Source: Botryotinia globosa
Lineage: Eukaryota > Ascomycota > Leotiomycetes > Helotiales > Sclerotiniaceae
NCBI GenBank assembly: GCA_014898425.1
Contig: RCSZ01000008.1
Coordinates: 1,499,501-1,563,500, forward strand
DNA length: 64,000 nucleotides
Direction of reading: 5' to 3'
Made by a program: the position numbers and the translations under genes. Positions 9,382-22,107 of the stretch are shown piece after piece (within the stretch, counting starts at the first letter, position 1; the number at the start of each line of letters is the position of its first letter). Below the pieces are notes generated by a model. It ran no database searches. It had not been told where the DNA came from and was given only the letters and a program-made list of their open reading frames with translations.

Positions 9382-12325
9382 TCACCTCTTTGCATTTGCT
9401 AATAAATTCAATGCGCTTCCTGCCAAAACAAATCCAGCTTGATCAGGACTGAAAGTGTGCTTAGTCTTGAGAATAATTTCCTCCCCCGACCCGTGCTTCT
9501 TGACCCGCAGACTGACTTCACCCTTTCCGCCATTCTTCAACATATCGTATAGCCCGATCGTGCTAACCTCATCAAGTGCGTCGATCTTGCCATAATCCTC
9601 TCCGTCAGCGAAGGTAAGAGGTACAACACCTTGCTTCTTCAAGTTTGTTTCATGGATACGTGCAAATGACTTGCAGAGAATGACTCGGCCTCCCAAGTAG
9701 CGGGGTTGGAGAGCCGCATGTTCACGTGCGGAGCCTTCCCCATAATTGCTTTCTCCGACGACGAGCCATTCTTTACCCTGATCCTTCCACTTTTGAGCAA
9801 GTTCTGGGATACCGGAAGTGCTACCATCCACATCATAGGCAACGTTCACTTCACCCGTAGCAGCGTTGATAGCTGTGATGAGTGTGTTGGCCGAGATGTT
9901 TGGAAGATGGCCTTTGTATTTAAGCCAAGGACCAGCAGCAGAAATGGTATCAGTAGTACACTTTCCGGTGACCTTGTAGAGAACACGGAGTCCTTCCAAA
10001 TCGCTTTGCGGGAATGGAGCGAATGGTTCCAAAAGAGCTAGACGATCCGAGGTTGGAGAAACGACAACTTCCGTTTCAGGGACAGGAGAACCTGACGATG
10101 GCAAAAATTCCTTGTTACCTTCTTCGAACCCTTCCTGAGGAAGTTCAGCACCAGTAGGTGGCTCGAAACGGAATTCTTTGCCAGATGGGGTAATGATAGA
10201 ATCTGTGAGTGGATTGAAGGAAGTGCTTCCAGCATATGACATGGCTGTAACAATTTCGGGCGAAGCGAGGAAGTTCATGGTATCTGGGTTACCATCGTTT
10301 CGGCCGCGGAAATTTCGGTTGTATGATGTGAAAATTGCGTTTGGTTCACCCTTAGCAACTCCATCGGTTCTGCTCCACATGCCAATGCATGGTCTTTATT
10401 AAGTTAGCAATTTTATCAAGAAAGAATCATTAGAGAAATAATCATATTTGGATTGGATAAGAAGTAGGCAAGACACGTGAACAGACGCTCAATGAGATTG
10501 AATGATTAGACAAATTCTATGACGCCCCCAAATGCTAGACTCCAGATATACTTGCTCGTCAATTCAGACTGGAACTTCCAAACTGGCCTATCAAGGAGAG
10601 AGTTTGAGCAGGCTTGAAGATTTCGAGTTGTATTGAAACAGTAGAATGCAGGGTGACGAGTCATGAAACAAGAAATAAAATCATCGACTGTGATAAACGG
10701 AAAACTGATAGAACTTACCCACAAGCATTAGCAAGCACGATACCTCCAGCTTCGGTAAACGTTGATGAAATCTCATCTCGCTCTAAAGTCGCTCTAATTT
10801 GTTCACTACCAGGTGTGATGAAAAAATCAGTAGCTGGCTTGAGCCCTGCGGCCGATGCTTGTTTGACCAAATTCTGCGCTCGTGCCATATCTTGATATGA
10901 ACTGTTTGTGCAACTACCAATCAAACTTGAGGATACTGTCTCTGGCCAGTTGTTCTCTTTAACAGCTTTCGCGAATTGTGATAATGGGGTTGATAGATCG
11001 GGTGTGGCTGGCCCGTTAATGTGAGGTTCTAATGTGGATAGGTCTATAGTGATAAGTTCATCGTAGTGAGCACCTTCATCAGCTCTCAGTAAGTTGTGGA
11101 GCGAAGGAGTTCCTGCGATAGTTTGAGCTTGTAATGCGATGGAGGATCGGTGTGTTGATTCTAGATATGGGACATGGCGTTTAGAAAATGGAAATAGAGA
11201 AGTGGTAGCACCGACCTCGGCGCCCTAGATATCATTAGTGACAGCTCATAGAGAAGGAGGCAGATAGTCGGCGAAGGATAGAACAAACCCTATGAATGTT
11301 GTTAGTCATGACTCATGAAGAGGCGAAGTGAAATGGATGTTCAAAAAGGAAGAGAGAGAGCATACATATTGCAGATTGTAGCCATTCCGGTGCAGCTCAA
11401 TGAGTCAACACCAGGTCCATGGTATTCAATGATATATCCAGTTCCACCACGGACAGTTAATTTGCCTGCCAAATGTAAAATGACATCCTTAGGTGATGCC
11501 CAACCACTCAATTGTCCTTCGAGTCTTACTCCTAGAATTTTTGGCGCCTTCAATTCCCATGGTGCATCAACCATTGCATCCACAGCATCAGCTCCACCAA
11601 CACCAATGGCGATAGCTCCCAATCCACCAGCATTTGGGGTGTGACTATCTGTGCCAAGCATCATCAAACCAGGCGCCGAATAATTTTCCAGCACAGTTTG
11701 GTGAATGATTCCTGCTCCGGGTGGCCAAAACTCGATACCATATTTCTTCGCCGCAGATTCCAGGAAATCAAAAACTTCTTTGTTACCCTTGATCGACTCT
11801 GGAAGATCAACATCTGCTCCTCTCTGTCCAACGATCATATGGTCGCAATGAATGCTGGCTGGGACAGCTGTGGAAGGCAACTTGCAAGTCATGAATTGCA
11901 ACAGTGCCATTTGTGCGGAAGCATCCTGCATAGCAACTCTATCTGGCTTGAGCTTAAGATTTGCATTTCCTCTGATATTAAGTCCATTGTCGGTATTTGT
12001 CAAGAGTGATTCTTCGGGGTTATCGAGATGGGAATATAGGATCTTTTCCGCAAGAGTCAAACTCCTTGAGGACCCCAATACTCTTCGAACCTCATGGAGT
12101 CGTTTGAGAAGTTTTGGGTAAGGAGGAGTTCGGGATTCGATGTCAGGTTTGTATGTGGAAGTGCTTGTATTTACAGTTGCCAAAGTTCGTCCGCTTATCG
12201 GTCTTGAAATGGTTGGGATATTAGCCCTCTATATAATGAGTCAATTGTATGAATTTTTGAGGAAACAAATGTGTATTTACCCTGATAGCCAGACCACTGC
12301 TCTTGAGAAGCCCGCACGACCTCAT
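9382..12325 (-). CDS. Mitochondrial aconitase, ACO2-type paralog, with a 1-nt micro-exon
   Basis: Aconitase-superfamily Fe-S hydratase. Exons on the minus strand: 12325-12281, 12228-11366, 11289 (a single base), 11224-10719 and 10393-9382, totalling 2427 nt and 808 residues. The start codon at 12325 gives an Arg-rich presequence ([16 protein letters not shown]) fitting mitochondrial import. Family landmarks in order: [40 protein letters not shown] then [18 protein letters not shown] (first cluster cysteine), ANACGPCIGMW (other two cluster cysteines) and [12 protein letters not shown]. Ser-Ala in the last motif, where main aconitases read Ser-Ser, points to the second fungal aconitase, linked in yeast and Aspergillus to homocitrate/homoaconitate steps of lysine synthesis. 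The 325-nt last intron is unusually long here. Confidence 0.88.
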
Positions 12326-12842
12326 GTTTGCGAATCTCATCGATTTTGGGATGGAGATTGAAACTATTCGCAGAAAGGCAGACGGGAATTCTTCTATCTA
12401 CCATTGCGATATCGCCAACAGGAGATTATTCCTGACATTCGGAATGTAGCCGATACGTGGAATTCTAGGATGCTGCTTTGAATGAACTTGATTTTCAAAC
12501 TGATGGAGACAGTGTAGAACTAAAGCGGCTCGAGGGGAGGCTCGAGCGTTTTGAAACTTTGTTTTCACCCCACCATCTTCCTCTGGACTTCACCCAAGTC
12601 GGAAGGTTTCCTTCACAACTCTCCTGTTCTTCAAAAAACACTGTTATAACAGCTTTACAATGTCAAATTGGTGATCAAAGGCTTTGATTTCTCAAGATGT
12701 ACTTGTTCTCTTGAAGACAGATCTGCAAAAATTCCTTGTATTCCTTATGTCAGATATCACAGGGATATTGTCATGACTCCTAAACACATGTGGCATTTTC
12801 CATGTAGTTCTCCTGTTTTATATCACCAATGGAGGAAAGAAT

Positions 12843-12883
12843 AAGACAGATGGCAAGACAGATGGCAAGACAGATGGCAAGAT
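12843..12883. repeat. 12-bp direct repeat, three copies
   Basis: The unit AAGACAGATGGC occurs three times in tandem, followed by a partial fourth copy. Non-coding, likely slippage-derived. Confidence 0.8.
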
Positions 12884-13667
12884 TAATGGCCCGATGCGAT
12901 TTGTATGCCACCTTTCAAATCTTTCTCTATGTGTCAACAGCCTTTCAAGTATTAAAGGAACTGAAAATGGAAGCTGCAGAGAATCAATCATGAAGAAGGC
13001 AATGGCCACCAAACATGAACCTTTTCCTTCAATGTCATTTGTACGGTTCTAGATTTTGAAATATAGGAAGTGGAGGAGAAACCAATCTATAATTTTATAA
13101 TAGAGAGTGGGAGTATGAAGACAGAGTTTTAAGTAGAAACAGGCAGCAGACCAGACTTATAAGCATATTCTGTCTTCCAAATGTCTTTCATATGTCTTCC
13201 ATATGTCTTCCATATATTCTCAACTTTGGATGCTTTAATAATCTCTCAGAGTAGACTTGAGATGATAGAAAGTCTAGAAGAGTGCTCCCTCCATCTCTGG
13301 TGCCCAATCATGGACTTGACCAGTGCACAAGCATAGAAGCGAAGCAGTGGCCCATCTCTATTGCTCCTTGCTCATTGGGGATGGATACACAATCCCATGA
13401 GGAGCAAGAACACTGCCATACAATTGGAATGATATGTATTTTTTTTTTTTCATTTCTCACACGAGGACTCTCAGATATGTCAAGGCTTAGTCATGTTGTA
13501 TATGGGAACCAACATCAAAGCTTGTGGAAAGACGAAGATAAAGAAGTATCTTTGACCGCCTTGGCACTAGAACAGTTGGTAACATGTGCACAAAAAGAAG
13601 AAGAGATAGCAATTAAAGGATAACAGATATAACAGATGTCATACGTGGGTTTTATCTTTACTCTCTT

Positions 13668-13710
13668 ATTATTTTCTATTTTCTATTTTCTATTTTTCTA
13701 TTTTTCTATT
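13668..13710. repeat. TATTTTC-type microsatellite
   Basis: Repeats of a 7-8 bp unit (CTATTTT, CTATTTTT) in a T-rich stretch. No gene overlaps it. Confidence 0.75.
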
Positions 13711-13866
13711 CTGCTTTAATGCTTTAATGCTGTTACTGTTACTGTAATTGTTACGCATGGGACTTTTGAAAATTCATAGTAAAGGGAGAGAGAGTGAAGT
13801 TGTAAATCTACAATTTTCTCGAGCCCCACATAATTCAACCCCGCATAATTAATTCATTGACGCCAA

Positions 13867-13917
13867 CCTACCTACCTACCTACCTACCTACCTACCTACC
13901 TACCTACCTACCTACCC
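13867..13917. repeat. (CCTA)n microsatellite, about 12 copies
   Basis: Uninterrupted tetranucleotide tract CCTACCTACC about 50 bp long, 0.7 kb upstream of the gene at 14651. Likely length-variable between strains. Confidence 0.9.
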
Positions 13918-14650
13918 GTTTGGGCACAGCTCAATCAGAGTTCTTCTATATACCATTTGGAATACTGGACATTTCTTGAAATCGAAATTGGAAGGTCTGA
14001 GTAGATTGAAAAGTTCTATATGGTATTCACATGTTCACATGGATTAATAAATCTAAATAATTTGAGACCTGCGGGTGCGCTCTGCATTCTAGCAGGACCA
14101 CCATGACTTGTAGAGAACCGGGTGAACCTGGAGATCTAAGTGAATTGAGACAATGTAGCAGGTCTAGAGACTACAAAACTACAAAACTCACTCACTCATA
14201 TTCAGAGACTGAAACGAAATTAAAAGATTGTGATGAGTATGTGGCCTCAGTCCCAGTTGACCATCCATACCTTCCTTTCCTTCACTCTTTCCCTTGCACC
14301 TTCGTCTCAGCTTCACTTCCTTCCTCATTCAATAACTTGACCAATCAAAATCTTGATAATCTTAGCTTACTTGGTTACCGAGTTTTGTTTTGCTAGTAAC
14401 TTGAAAAATCAAAACAACCTTGGAACCTCTTTCATACTCAATCCAGAAAGGACCCCAAAAGCTTCCCCAGAAACTCGTTACCTTTTATTTCCTACAGATC
14501 CAAATATTGCATCCAACCGGCGCATTTATTCAAGGTATGTCCAAACATTCATGCTTGCGTACGAGATCGAGGCCAAGAACGGTTTATTATTGTCAACCCT
14601 GCCTAACTTGAATCTACCTTGCAGTATCAGATCATATTATCATCTTCAAG

Positions 14651-17600
14651 ATGTCGGAAACAGTCCGATCACCTGCTGAGATGGAGGCGATCAAGCAAGC
14701 TATGATGGTAAGCCCTTGCGTATTTGTCCCCTTTACTATATCACACCGTGTTGCTCTTTGCTTCAACATTCTAATCCTTTTGTTTTCCAGGAAGAGCTTG
14801 GCATTGGTCGCAGAGATGCCCTGCCACTCGAAGATCGAGCTGCTAATGTTCCAATGGTACCATTGTCATCCATCAACAGACAAGTTAGACCAGAACACCC
14901 TGCTTCCGCTTGGCATAGTAAGTTCAATGTCCAGAAAGCCTGTCCTTGATCCGTCTGCATGCTGACTTGTCTTTTTAGACCTCACCCTCGACGACGTCGA
15001 TCCGGGCCTTGAAGACCTTGACGATATTGCCGGTGGACAATTATATAGACTTCGCAGAGGTGGCATTGGATTAACCAACAATGGCAGAAGTGGCAATTCT
15101 GCAGGTCACGGTGGGGGTGGAGCTTCAAACAGAAGTGGTCATGCATCTGTGGGTGGTCGCGGAAATGACTCTGGTCCTGGGTATGTATTTCCTGCAAATT
15201 ATAAAGCTAGAATCAATTGTTCGTTTCGAACTAACAAGTCACCAGCCAAACTTACTACAACGACGCAAGACGTGGTGGTAAATCACATGCTAAAGTTGAT
15301 GCTGGCATTGCTCTTTTGCAACGCGAGGCTGAGTCCAGCAGAAAGAATCGAACTGAAGGCCGCTCTTTCAAGACACCTCAATCGACTTTCAAACCTAAAA
15401 AGCCAGTTCACCAAGCTGCGTCTCCTGTAGTCGCTCGTGCTGCTCCCCCTCTAGCAAATCGACTTATAAATTCGAGGTTCAAGCTCACCAGTCCTGCAAC
15501 CTTTCTTTCGCACAATAATATCGGCTCTAGCCCGGTTACAACAGCTCCCGAGCCTGTTGTTTTTGCACCACAAAACAAAGTCAGTGATGATCTTTTGGTA
15601 CCACCATCAGCTTCTAAATTGGCGCCTCAAGGTGGCCTTGCGGCTTCACGGTGGGCATCCCCTTCAGCTCCACTTGTCGACATGTCTGGATCGGATGACC
15701 TCAGTCAATCTGCTACACATGCCAATACTGCAAGTGCCTCGTCGTCGATGCCCTCTGTTCAACAAGTCGTAATGGCAGGTACGACTAGCGCTTCAATGTC
15801 GGTTTGTTCTGCTCAGCAGGTCATGCACATTGTTGGCGCAAACACATCGGAGTCTGACCATTCTGTCCGATCGGTACCACCAGCAATGTCAACAAACGCT
15901 TCCGAGTTGACCCCTTCCGTTCAACATGCTAATGTTGCCGCCCGCCTGACTCTAATAACAGATGATGTAATGATCCAACCAACATCAGTCATTGTTCGCA
16001 CTGTGATCATTGAGAAACCTGTCAAAGTTTGCAAGAACAACTGTACTTTCAAATTCGGAATTGCAAGACTCATCAAACTCAATAAGAAATCTCCTTTGAC
16101 CCTCGAAGTTCAAATTGACAACGAGACTATTCTGAGCGATTTGTTATCAGAGGCTGCGATATTCAAAGTCGAGGTGAAGGATGGGATCACTGGCAGCACT
16201 GTCATATATCGAGCCAATTCTACGACAGAAAAGATACCCACCTGGAAGTTACAATTTCAGCTGCCTGGTACAGCAAAGAGTTTTGTCAATTATCATAGTT
16301 ATAAACTCTCAGAGCTGAGACATAGCGGTGGTTCTTCTCACTCTTCAGACCAAGAAAGCCAGGGTCCACTCGTACTTCTGTCCCCCATTTCATCATCGGC
16401 AGAAAAAAAGATGAGCGATGCTGAAAGAAGTTATCTCACGAACAGAATCAGCAGTTCTACATTTGCTGATCTTATCGAAATTGATAGCGAAGAGATTCTT
16501 GTTCCACTTCATGAAGAGGAATGCAAAGCTGAGGATGATCAAGTTGAGGAGTATTCCCACTTCCGGGATCTTTTGAGCTTAATGGAAGGAGATATTGTTG
16601 AAGGTACACTCCAGGTTCTGAATGCGAATCACGGCGGATCTTTTTATGACCACGTTTTTCACTTAGCCAAGAACGTAGGGCTTGAAAACGATGCGCATTT
16701 CATGAAACATGCCAAAAATGTTTTCATTGGCGGACTGTCATCCTCTCGTTATTCAAGCTCAAAGCCCATCTTATCAGTCACCGAAGAACTTGTTTCAGAC
16801 TTTTTGACAAGATCTGAAACATTGTTACGCTTCCCTCAGGAGTTTATTGACGCCTACATCAAGCAGATCGCCCAGAAAATTCTCGACATGGCTCAAAATT
16901 TTCATAACGGTACTCGATCGGCGGCTGCCATTCCCACTGAGGAGTCTAGTTCTGTCGAGGCTGTCGAATTGACTGAAGTCTCTGAAATCGTTGATGTTGT
17001 CAAGCCTGTGGATCCTCTTCAAATTGTTGAAGCTACCAAGCCCGCCGAGGCTATCAGCCCTATCCAAGCTGCCAAGCCTGCTGCAGTCATCATCGATGTT
17101 ATTCCCAGATCTAAGCGAATGGCTTATTCGATCGAGGAAATGATGAAGATGCGACCAAATGCCACCTTGACCAGTGAAGTACTCACTGCACGAAATTGTG
17201 TCGAAAAGTACCTCCATGGACATAAGCTACAATACAAGAACTCACCCAGAGCTACTGCTACAAAACTCCAACCTTCTGAATGGAAGGCTCATTTCAGCAG
17301 CAAAGTTAACAGTGAAGAAGCTTCACAGACTCTTCAACAAGATGAGCATGCACCAGGAAAGACCAGCTTTGTAGCCTCATCGGGCGCCGCCAGTCCTTCA
17401 GAGTCTTCCGTTGTAAAGCATGAAACACCAATCAATGTCAGCAAGAGCCTCTCCTCCGCAGGCGACAATATTGAAAACATCAAAAATGATCTGACTCTGT
17501 CTATTTCTGCTGAAAATGATATCAAAAAGCCATCAGTTGATGCCCATCGCCAGGATAACTCTGACAAGTCTAGTGGAAAATACTCCACCACTTCTCAATC

Positions 17601-18567
17601 CACCACTCATAATTCATCCAAGAGTTTGTCTGCGGTCGATAAGAACAACCCAGAAGACAAGATGGACTCTGGAAGCGGCGATGGTCCTCCCAAGGTTCCA
17701 TCAAACAGAGGTCTAAGCACTTCTAGGTTCGCTAGACCAAATGTCATTAATCAAGCAGCAGTTCTTCGTGCTTCATCTGGTTACAACCCTACTGCACGTC
17801 AAGTTGTAAAGAAACAAGAACCTCTACCCCCTAAGCCACGGGAAACTTCGTTCAACGCTGAAAGCTCCGAGGCTTTCAAGAATGAACCTAAAGGTCTTGC
17901 TTCCACCTCCGAAACCGAAAAGTCTAAGTCTCAAGAGACTAATCCAAACACCCTCGCCAAGGTCATGGGAAATGAGATGAATGTACCCAAGGTAGTGGGA
18001 CAGGGTACTCACAGAAGTAAGCATGCAGTGACAAACTCAGACGTCGACAGACTTGCCCAAGTCTTTGGTGATTTGGACGTTAAGGCTGAAAAGGATAATG
18101 GCACAGTGGCCGACGTTTCACCAGCTCCAGAGCGCAGTACTAGCCCCACAGTTGAAGAGCTTCTCCAAAAGAAGCGCGCGAGTGGATTATCAACGTCTAG
18201 ATGGGCAAGCCAGGCTCCTGCTTTGAAACGCTCATCTCGTACTGGACAATCCACTCCGACGACGAGTTACAGTCAGTTGAAATCGAGCACGCCGCAAAAT
18301 GACAGATCGTCTTCTCCCCAGAGCGACGTAGCCATCACATCGTCTCGCCCATTCCCTCCCAGGTCCAACATGTTCAATGGAAGACCTGCCGATACAGATA
18401 GTGATGATGTGCTGAAGGCTACTGCGTCGGTTTTCCCACCTTCCCCCCAGCAGGATGAGAGTACTGTCAATAGACCAGTCTTATCCCCAGTCCGCAATCG
18501 TCAGAATCCGCAACAAGAAGCCGCCCAGGGTAGACTCAACAAGAGCTTGGCATCAAAGCGAATGTAG
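14651..18567 (+). CDS. Large low-complexity protein of unknown function
   Basis: Four exons: 14651-14707, 14791-14917, 14979-15180 and 15246-18567, joining to 1235 residues with consistent phases and good GT-AG borders. The N-terminus (MSETVRSPAEMEAIKQAMM, then EELGIGRRDALPLEDRAANV) looks conserved and folded; an acidic DDVDPGLEDLDDIAGG stretch and a Gly/Asn-rich segment follow. The rest is mostly Ser/Thr/Pro/Ala-rich and disordered, apart from a more ordered block at about residues 350-620 (basic KPVKVCKNNCTFKFGIARL, later helical acidic segments). A short motif GL-x-x-SRWA recurs near residues 258 and 1107, with a variant GLSTSRFA near 950. I do not recognise the family. Features fit a cytoplasmic or nuclear scaffold or RNA-metabolism protein, but that is inference. 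Confidence 0.8.
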
Positions 18568-20327
18568 GATAAATGTGGTAAGGTAGCGATATATTAATTG
18601 TAAATGCATTTTGACGAGAAGTTTGGAGAAAGAATAAGGGAGTCTTTCTGGCACAGCGAAGACTACCAAAGGAACCTTGATAGCATTTTCAAAGATACAT
18701 CGAATACTAGACACATCAGCGGAACACTATATTACATCTTGATCGTGAAATCTTCTCCCCTTGTGAACTGTATCCTTTTAGATCCCCCTTCCTATAATCT
18801 CCTAGTTCTTAGGTAACTACAGATCAAAGTTGTAATGATGGCTATGTAATATTAGATTCAGATTTACAATTCAGTGATAAAGAGACGAACAAGTAGAATA
18901 ATCAAGGGTTAGTAAATTTTGCTAGCGAGGTTCCCTTTAAAGACACCTCAGGGCCCTCGCATTAGTAAGACTGAGTCTTAGCGACTATTGGATGAACTAT
19001 ACATTTACTGTGATTTTATTACTTTATAGAGGTTCGGTATCTATGCGATATCTATAGTTTTTTTTGATATTTTTGCTAGGGTGAAATCTTGGTGTGTGAT
19101 TTGAAAAGATATAGAGATGGAGATGGGGGTGAAAAATGGAGAGTGGGTTTGTGTGTTGATGATAGAGATGAAGTAGGGGAGTAGAGGATGTTTAGGGTGT
19201 TTAGGGTAAGAGATATATAGATTGAATGAGCTGGGTTGGTGTGGAGGGGGGTTGTGGTTGTGATTGTGGTTTTGGTGGGGATGGGGATGATGGGCTGAAT
19301 TGAGTTGAATTTATGAGTTGGGTTTGGGTGAAGTTAAGTGAAGTGAAGACTGGGTTGATATGGGGGTGGAATTTGGAATTTGAAGGGGATGATGGATATT
19401 ATGTCTCTATACCGGGGGGGGGTTAAATCTTTTTCCTATCTACTTCATTCAATTAGACACAGATACAGGCGCATCGCATAGTCTTAGCATAGCTATATAG
19501 ATCGAATCGATTATGGATTTACTATTACTATATCTCTATTTTCTTGTTGAGGATGTGATGTGAGAGGAAAGGGGGAAAGTTGATAGTTGTGAAGGTATGT
19601 CTAGGTAGTTGTGTATAATTTCGATATGGGGCTTGATGTGCGGGGTGTGTAGGTTGGATTGATTATTTGAATTGGTAGTTTAGTGGGAGAAGGGGGAAGG
19701 AATGAGGATGTAGTAATGAAGTCCTCTCGTCTACTTGAGATTTAAGGGGTTCTCTGAAGTGATGTAATCTAGTTGTTTGGGTGTTGTGGGAAGCTTTCAA
19801 ATTATTTTGGTGGTGGCCCGGATGAGGATTCTCGTTGAGGATATCAGCAGCTGTGGGAGGCGATTCTTCAATGCTGGGGAAGGGGAGAGAGGGATGAGGA
19901 TTAGTGATGTGGTTATTCATTATGTTTTTTTTGGTTGTTGGTATTATGCTTAAATTTGGTTTGGAGAATCATAAGTCACTATGGGGATATTTGCAGTGCG
20001 ATGATGGTATAACTTGTTGATTCTTTATTTTTTCTTGTATATTTGGTTAGATTTTATATACATTGGTATTTGCTCCTGCTCAAGTCCGAAGGGCGAGCGG
20101 ATCAAACAAATACCCCCCGAGTCCTCTAAAACTCCCTGAACCAACGCCCATGATGTGACAACAAGGAAAGTAGAGTATCATGACACGCCTCGTTCCCATG
20201 ACGTACTTTTGAGAACGCAATCTTTTTTTTCCTTTTCAGAAATTTGGGCAGCCAGTCGCCATATATCCGAAGCCTGATGCGAGGAACGATGAGATTTTTA
20301 CTGTCTAATTCGGCGAATCATATTCTC
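18568..20327. other. Gene-poor 1.8 kb, G/T-rich on plus strand
   Basis: From about 19080 to 19420 the plus strand is dominated by G, T and A with TGGGTTTG-like runs and a G9 tract near 19412, giving strong strand asymmetry. One minus-strand frame (19920-19663, 85 residues, His/Pro/Asn-rich, starting MNNHITNPHPSLPFPS and containing DERTSLL) begins at a good ATG but has no recognisable domain; it may be a small gene or chance. Nothing else supported. Confidence 0.35.
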
Positions 20328-21172
20328 TTAAACTTTCACGATCATCTCTAGTATCGAAAATGAGCATATGATGGATGGTAAGATGAATACGTCAATCTTT
20401 ACAGGGCCGATCAAAGGCTGGATGAGCGTAAATGCCCCCCAAAGAATTATCATCCCAAAAATCATACCAACGACGATATAGCTTTAGCAATTAGCCATGA
20501 ACATCTATGAGGACGGAAGGAACATACGGGGTATCAAAATTGTGTTTCCCGACCCCCAGGGAAAATGTGTTCCAAGTAAAGACAGCCCCCGCGAAAGGTA
20601 CACTGGTGACAAACACAAGTCAGCTATACAGTATTCAAGAGAAACTTTCTATAGACAACATACCCTGCAAGGAGCCCGACCGTTGTATCTTCGCGATCGC
20701 GGAGATATGCGAAGGAACATGTTGAAGTGACCATACACGTAGCACTCAGATGTCGATGCTGCACTTCTTTGCAAAAGATCTTGATAATTTCGCATGCAGC
20801 AATCACAAACAATGCGATAGCTGCTTCGCAACCCCAATTTTTTAAGAGTTCGAACTTGTCTGTCAGGCTTTGGAGTGGATTTGAATCGCTAGAGAATGTT
20901 GGCGATGTCGTTGTCTCGCTATTCTCGGGCGGTATCACCCTGCCAGATACGACGGTGATAATTGTTGCCATGAGAAGATATCCAGAGAGTCGTTTCTTTA
21001 TGGCCAAGAGCGGCGAGCAATGTAATCAGGAAGCTGACAAGTGTCAAGAGAAGAACTTTTGGCGATAGTGCCTTACTCCTTGCTCGACCTGACTGCGTTT
21101 TTAGCTCAGTATCGTGAACGTCATTGTCGTGATGCTTCGTGGATTCATTCGTTGGTTTGTTTCGAAGAGATA
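20328..21172 (-). CDS. Unknown multi-pass membrane protein, C-terminal exons
   Basis: The last three exons are clear on the minus strand: roughly 21000-20664, 20602-20528 and 20481-20328, joined in phase through good GT-AG borders and ending at TAA. They encode several hydrophobic segments: AAIALFVIAACEIIKIF, TTVGLLAGVPFAGAVFTW across a junction, PYIVVGMIFGMIILWGAF and IDVFILPSIICSFSIL. An upstream piece (21172 to about 21010) in another frame adds VLLLTLVSFLITLLAALG; joining it needs either a short weak intron (GTCAGC donor) or a frameshift. The 5' part probably continues to about 22100. Family unknown. Confidence 0.5.
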
Positions 21173-21185
21173 ATATATTGTGGCT

Positions 21186-22107
21186 CTAAATCTTGCTGGA
21201 AAAAATGCCACGAGCTCTGCCTGGTGCTCGTTCTTTTCGCTCTTTGAGGCAAGGTGACAGCTCATGGTGTTCCTCTTCGTCACCAGGGCTGCAATCCAAA
21301 TCTTCAAACCGATTACACTCCCAAGCCACCATGCAAAGTGTTGTGAATTCCAATGAAAGCGTTGAATCAAGTGGGATAGGCAGTCCATCTCCGATGAACC
21401 CGAGCAAGGAAGACGTACTATGCTGCCACACTTCAGTAGGTATAGCAACTTTTGATGTTGGTCTACGTAACTTAAGAACAGCACGCGAATCTTGAAGAAC
21501 GGCGGCAAAGAAGTTATGATACCGTTGAGACATGGTATGAAGCATTCCAGTGAGATACTGCAATGGCTCTACATCAACCTCAATGAGCCTGGCCTCGTAA
21601 TGGCCTCGGCCAGCATGTATATCTTTGACTTCTGCCACGAGCTCTTCTTGTGACTTGAGTGTCGTTTCTCGCTGGGAATAGATCTTACCATCTTCATGGA
21701 GACCTTCATTATCATGGCCCTGCTTGGCATTGTGACTTCGAGGCGGAGGTGGAGAAATCACCGAGTCTTCAGCGGTCGTCTTGTTTGACCAAGCTTCTGT
21801 TATTGCTTCATCGTGTAGGTGCCCTTTCCGTAAAACATTGTGGGATGTTTAAAGACATGATTCGATTCGTGTGATTTCCGCAATTGCTTGGACTTTGGAG
21901 CTTGTCCTGGTGATTATCTTGCGCATGTATCCACAAATAAGGTCCCGGGAGGGATATAGCCCCATTCACACAGTGGTAGATGCAAGTCTCTCTTTTCGTT
22001 GGCTTGGTGCTTCTTGAATGGTGTTGCATACAGTAAGGTTCATTTCTAACCTCAATTAGCTCTATATATGGACGATTTGTATATGCATTTTGTAGAACAC
22101 TAAGCAT
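21186..22107 (-). other. Probable 5' exons of the membrane-protein gene, unresolved
   Basis: Minus-strand frames here contain peptide-like segments, for example VEPLQYLTGMLHTMSQRYHN near 21560 and QRFHWNSQHFAWWLGSVIGL near 21320, and an upstream frame from 22107 starting MLSVLQNAYTNRPYIELIE. I could not find a single splice model joining them without stops. They may be exons of the gene ending at 20328 or fragments of a decayed gene. Confidence 0.3.

Larger units (their letters stand above)
12326..14650. other. Gene-poor 2.3 kb with simple repeats
   Basis: Divergent region between aconitase and the gene at 14651. It holds several simple repeats listed separately, plus repeated ATATGTCTTCC units near 13180-13215 and a T10 tract at 13440. 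Short frames at 12478, 13282 and 14103-14679 on the plus strand have no recognisable content. The 14280-14650 part is probably promoter and leader of the next gene. Confidence 0.4.

Noticed and set aside
11225..11365. A single conventional intron in the aconitase gene
   Set aside because: Any one GT-AG pair across this stretch either shifts the frame or includes a stop before GAEVGATTS, so two introns with a 1-nt exon were preferred.
20328..22107. Assigning the membrane-protein gene to the CorA-like transporter family
   Set aside because: One segment resembled it from memory, but no GMN-type motif or matching C-terminal membrane pair is present.
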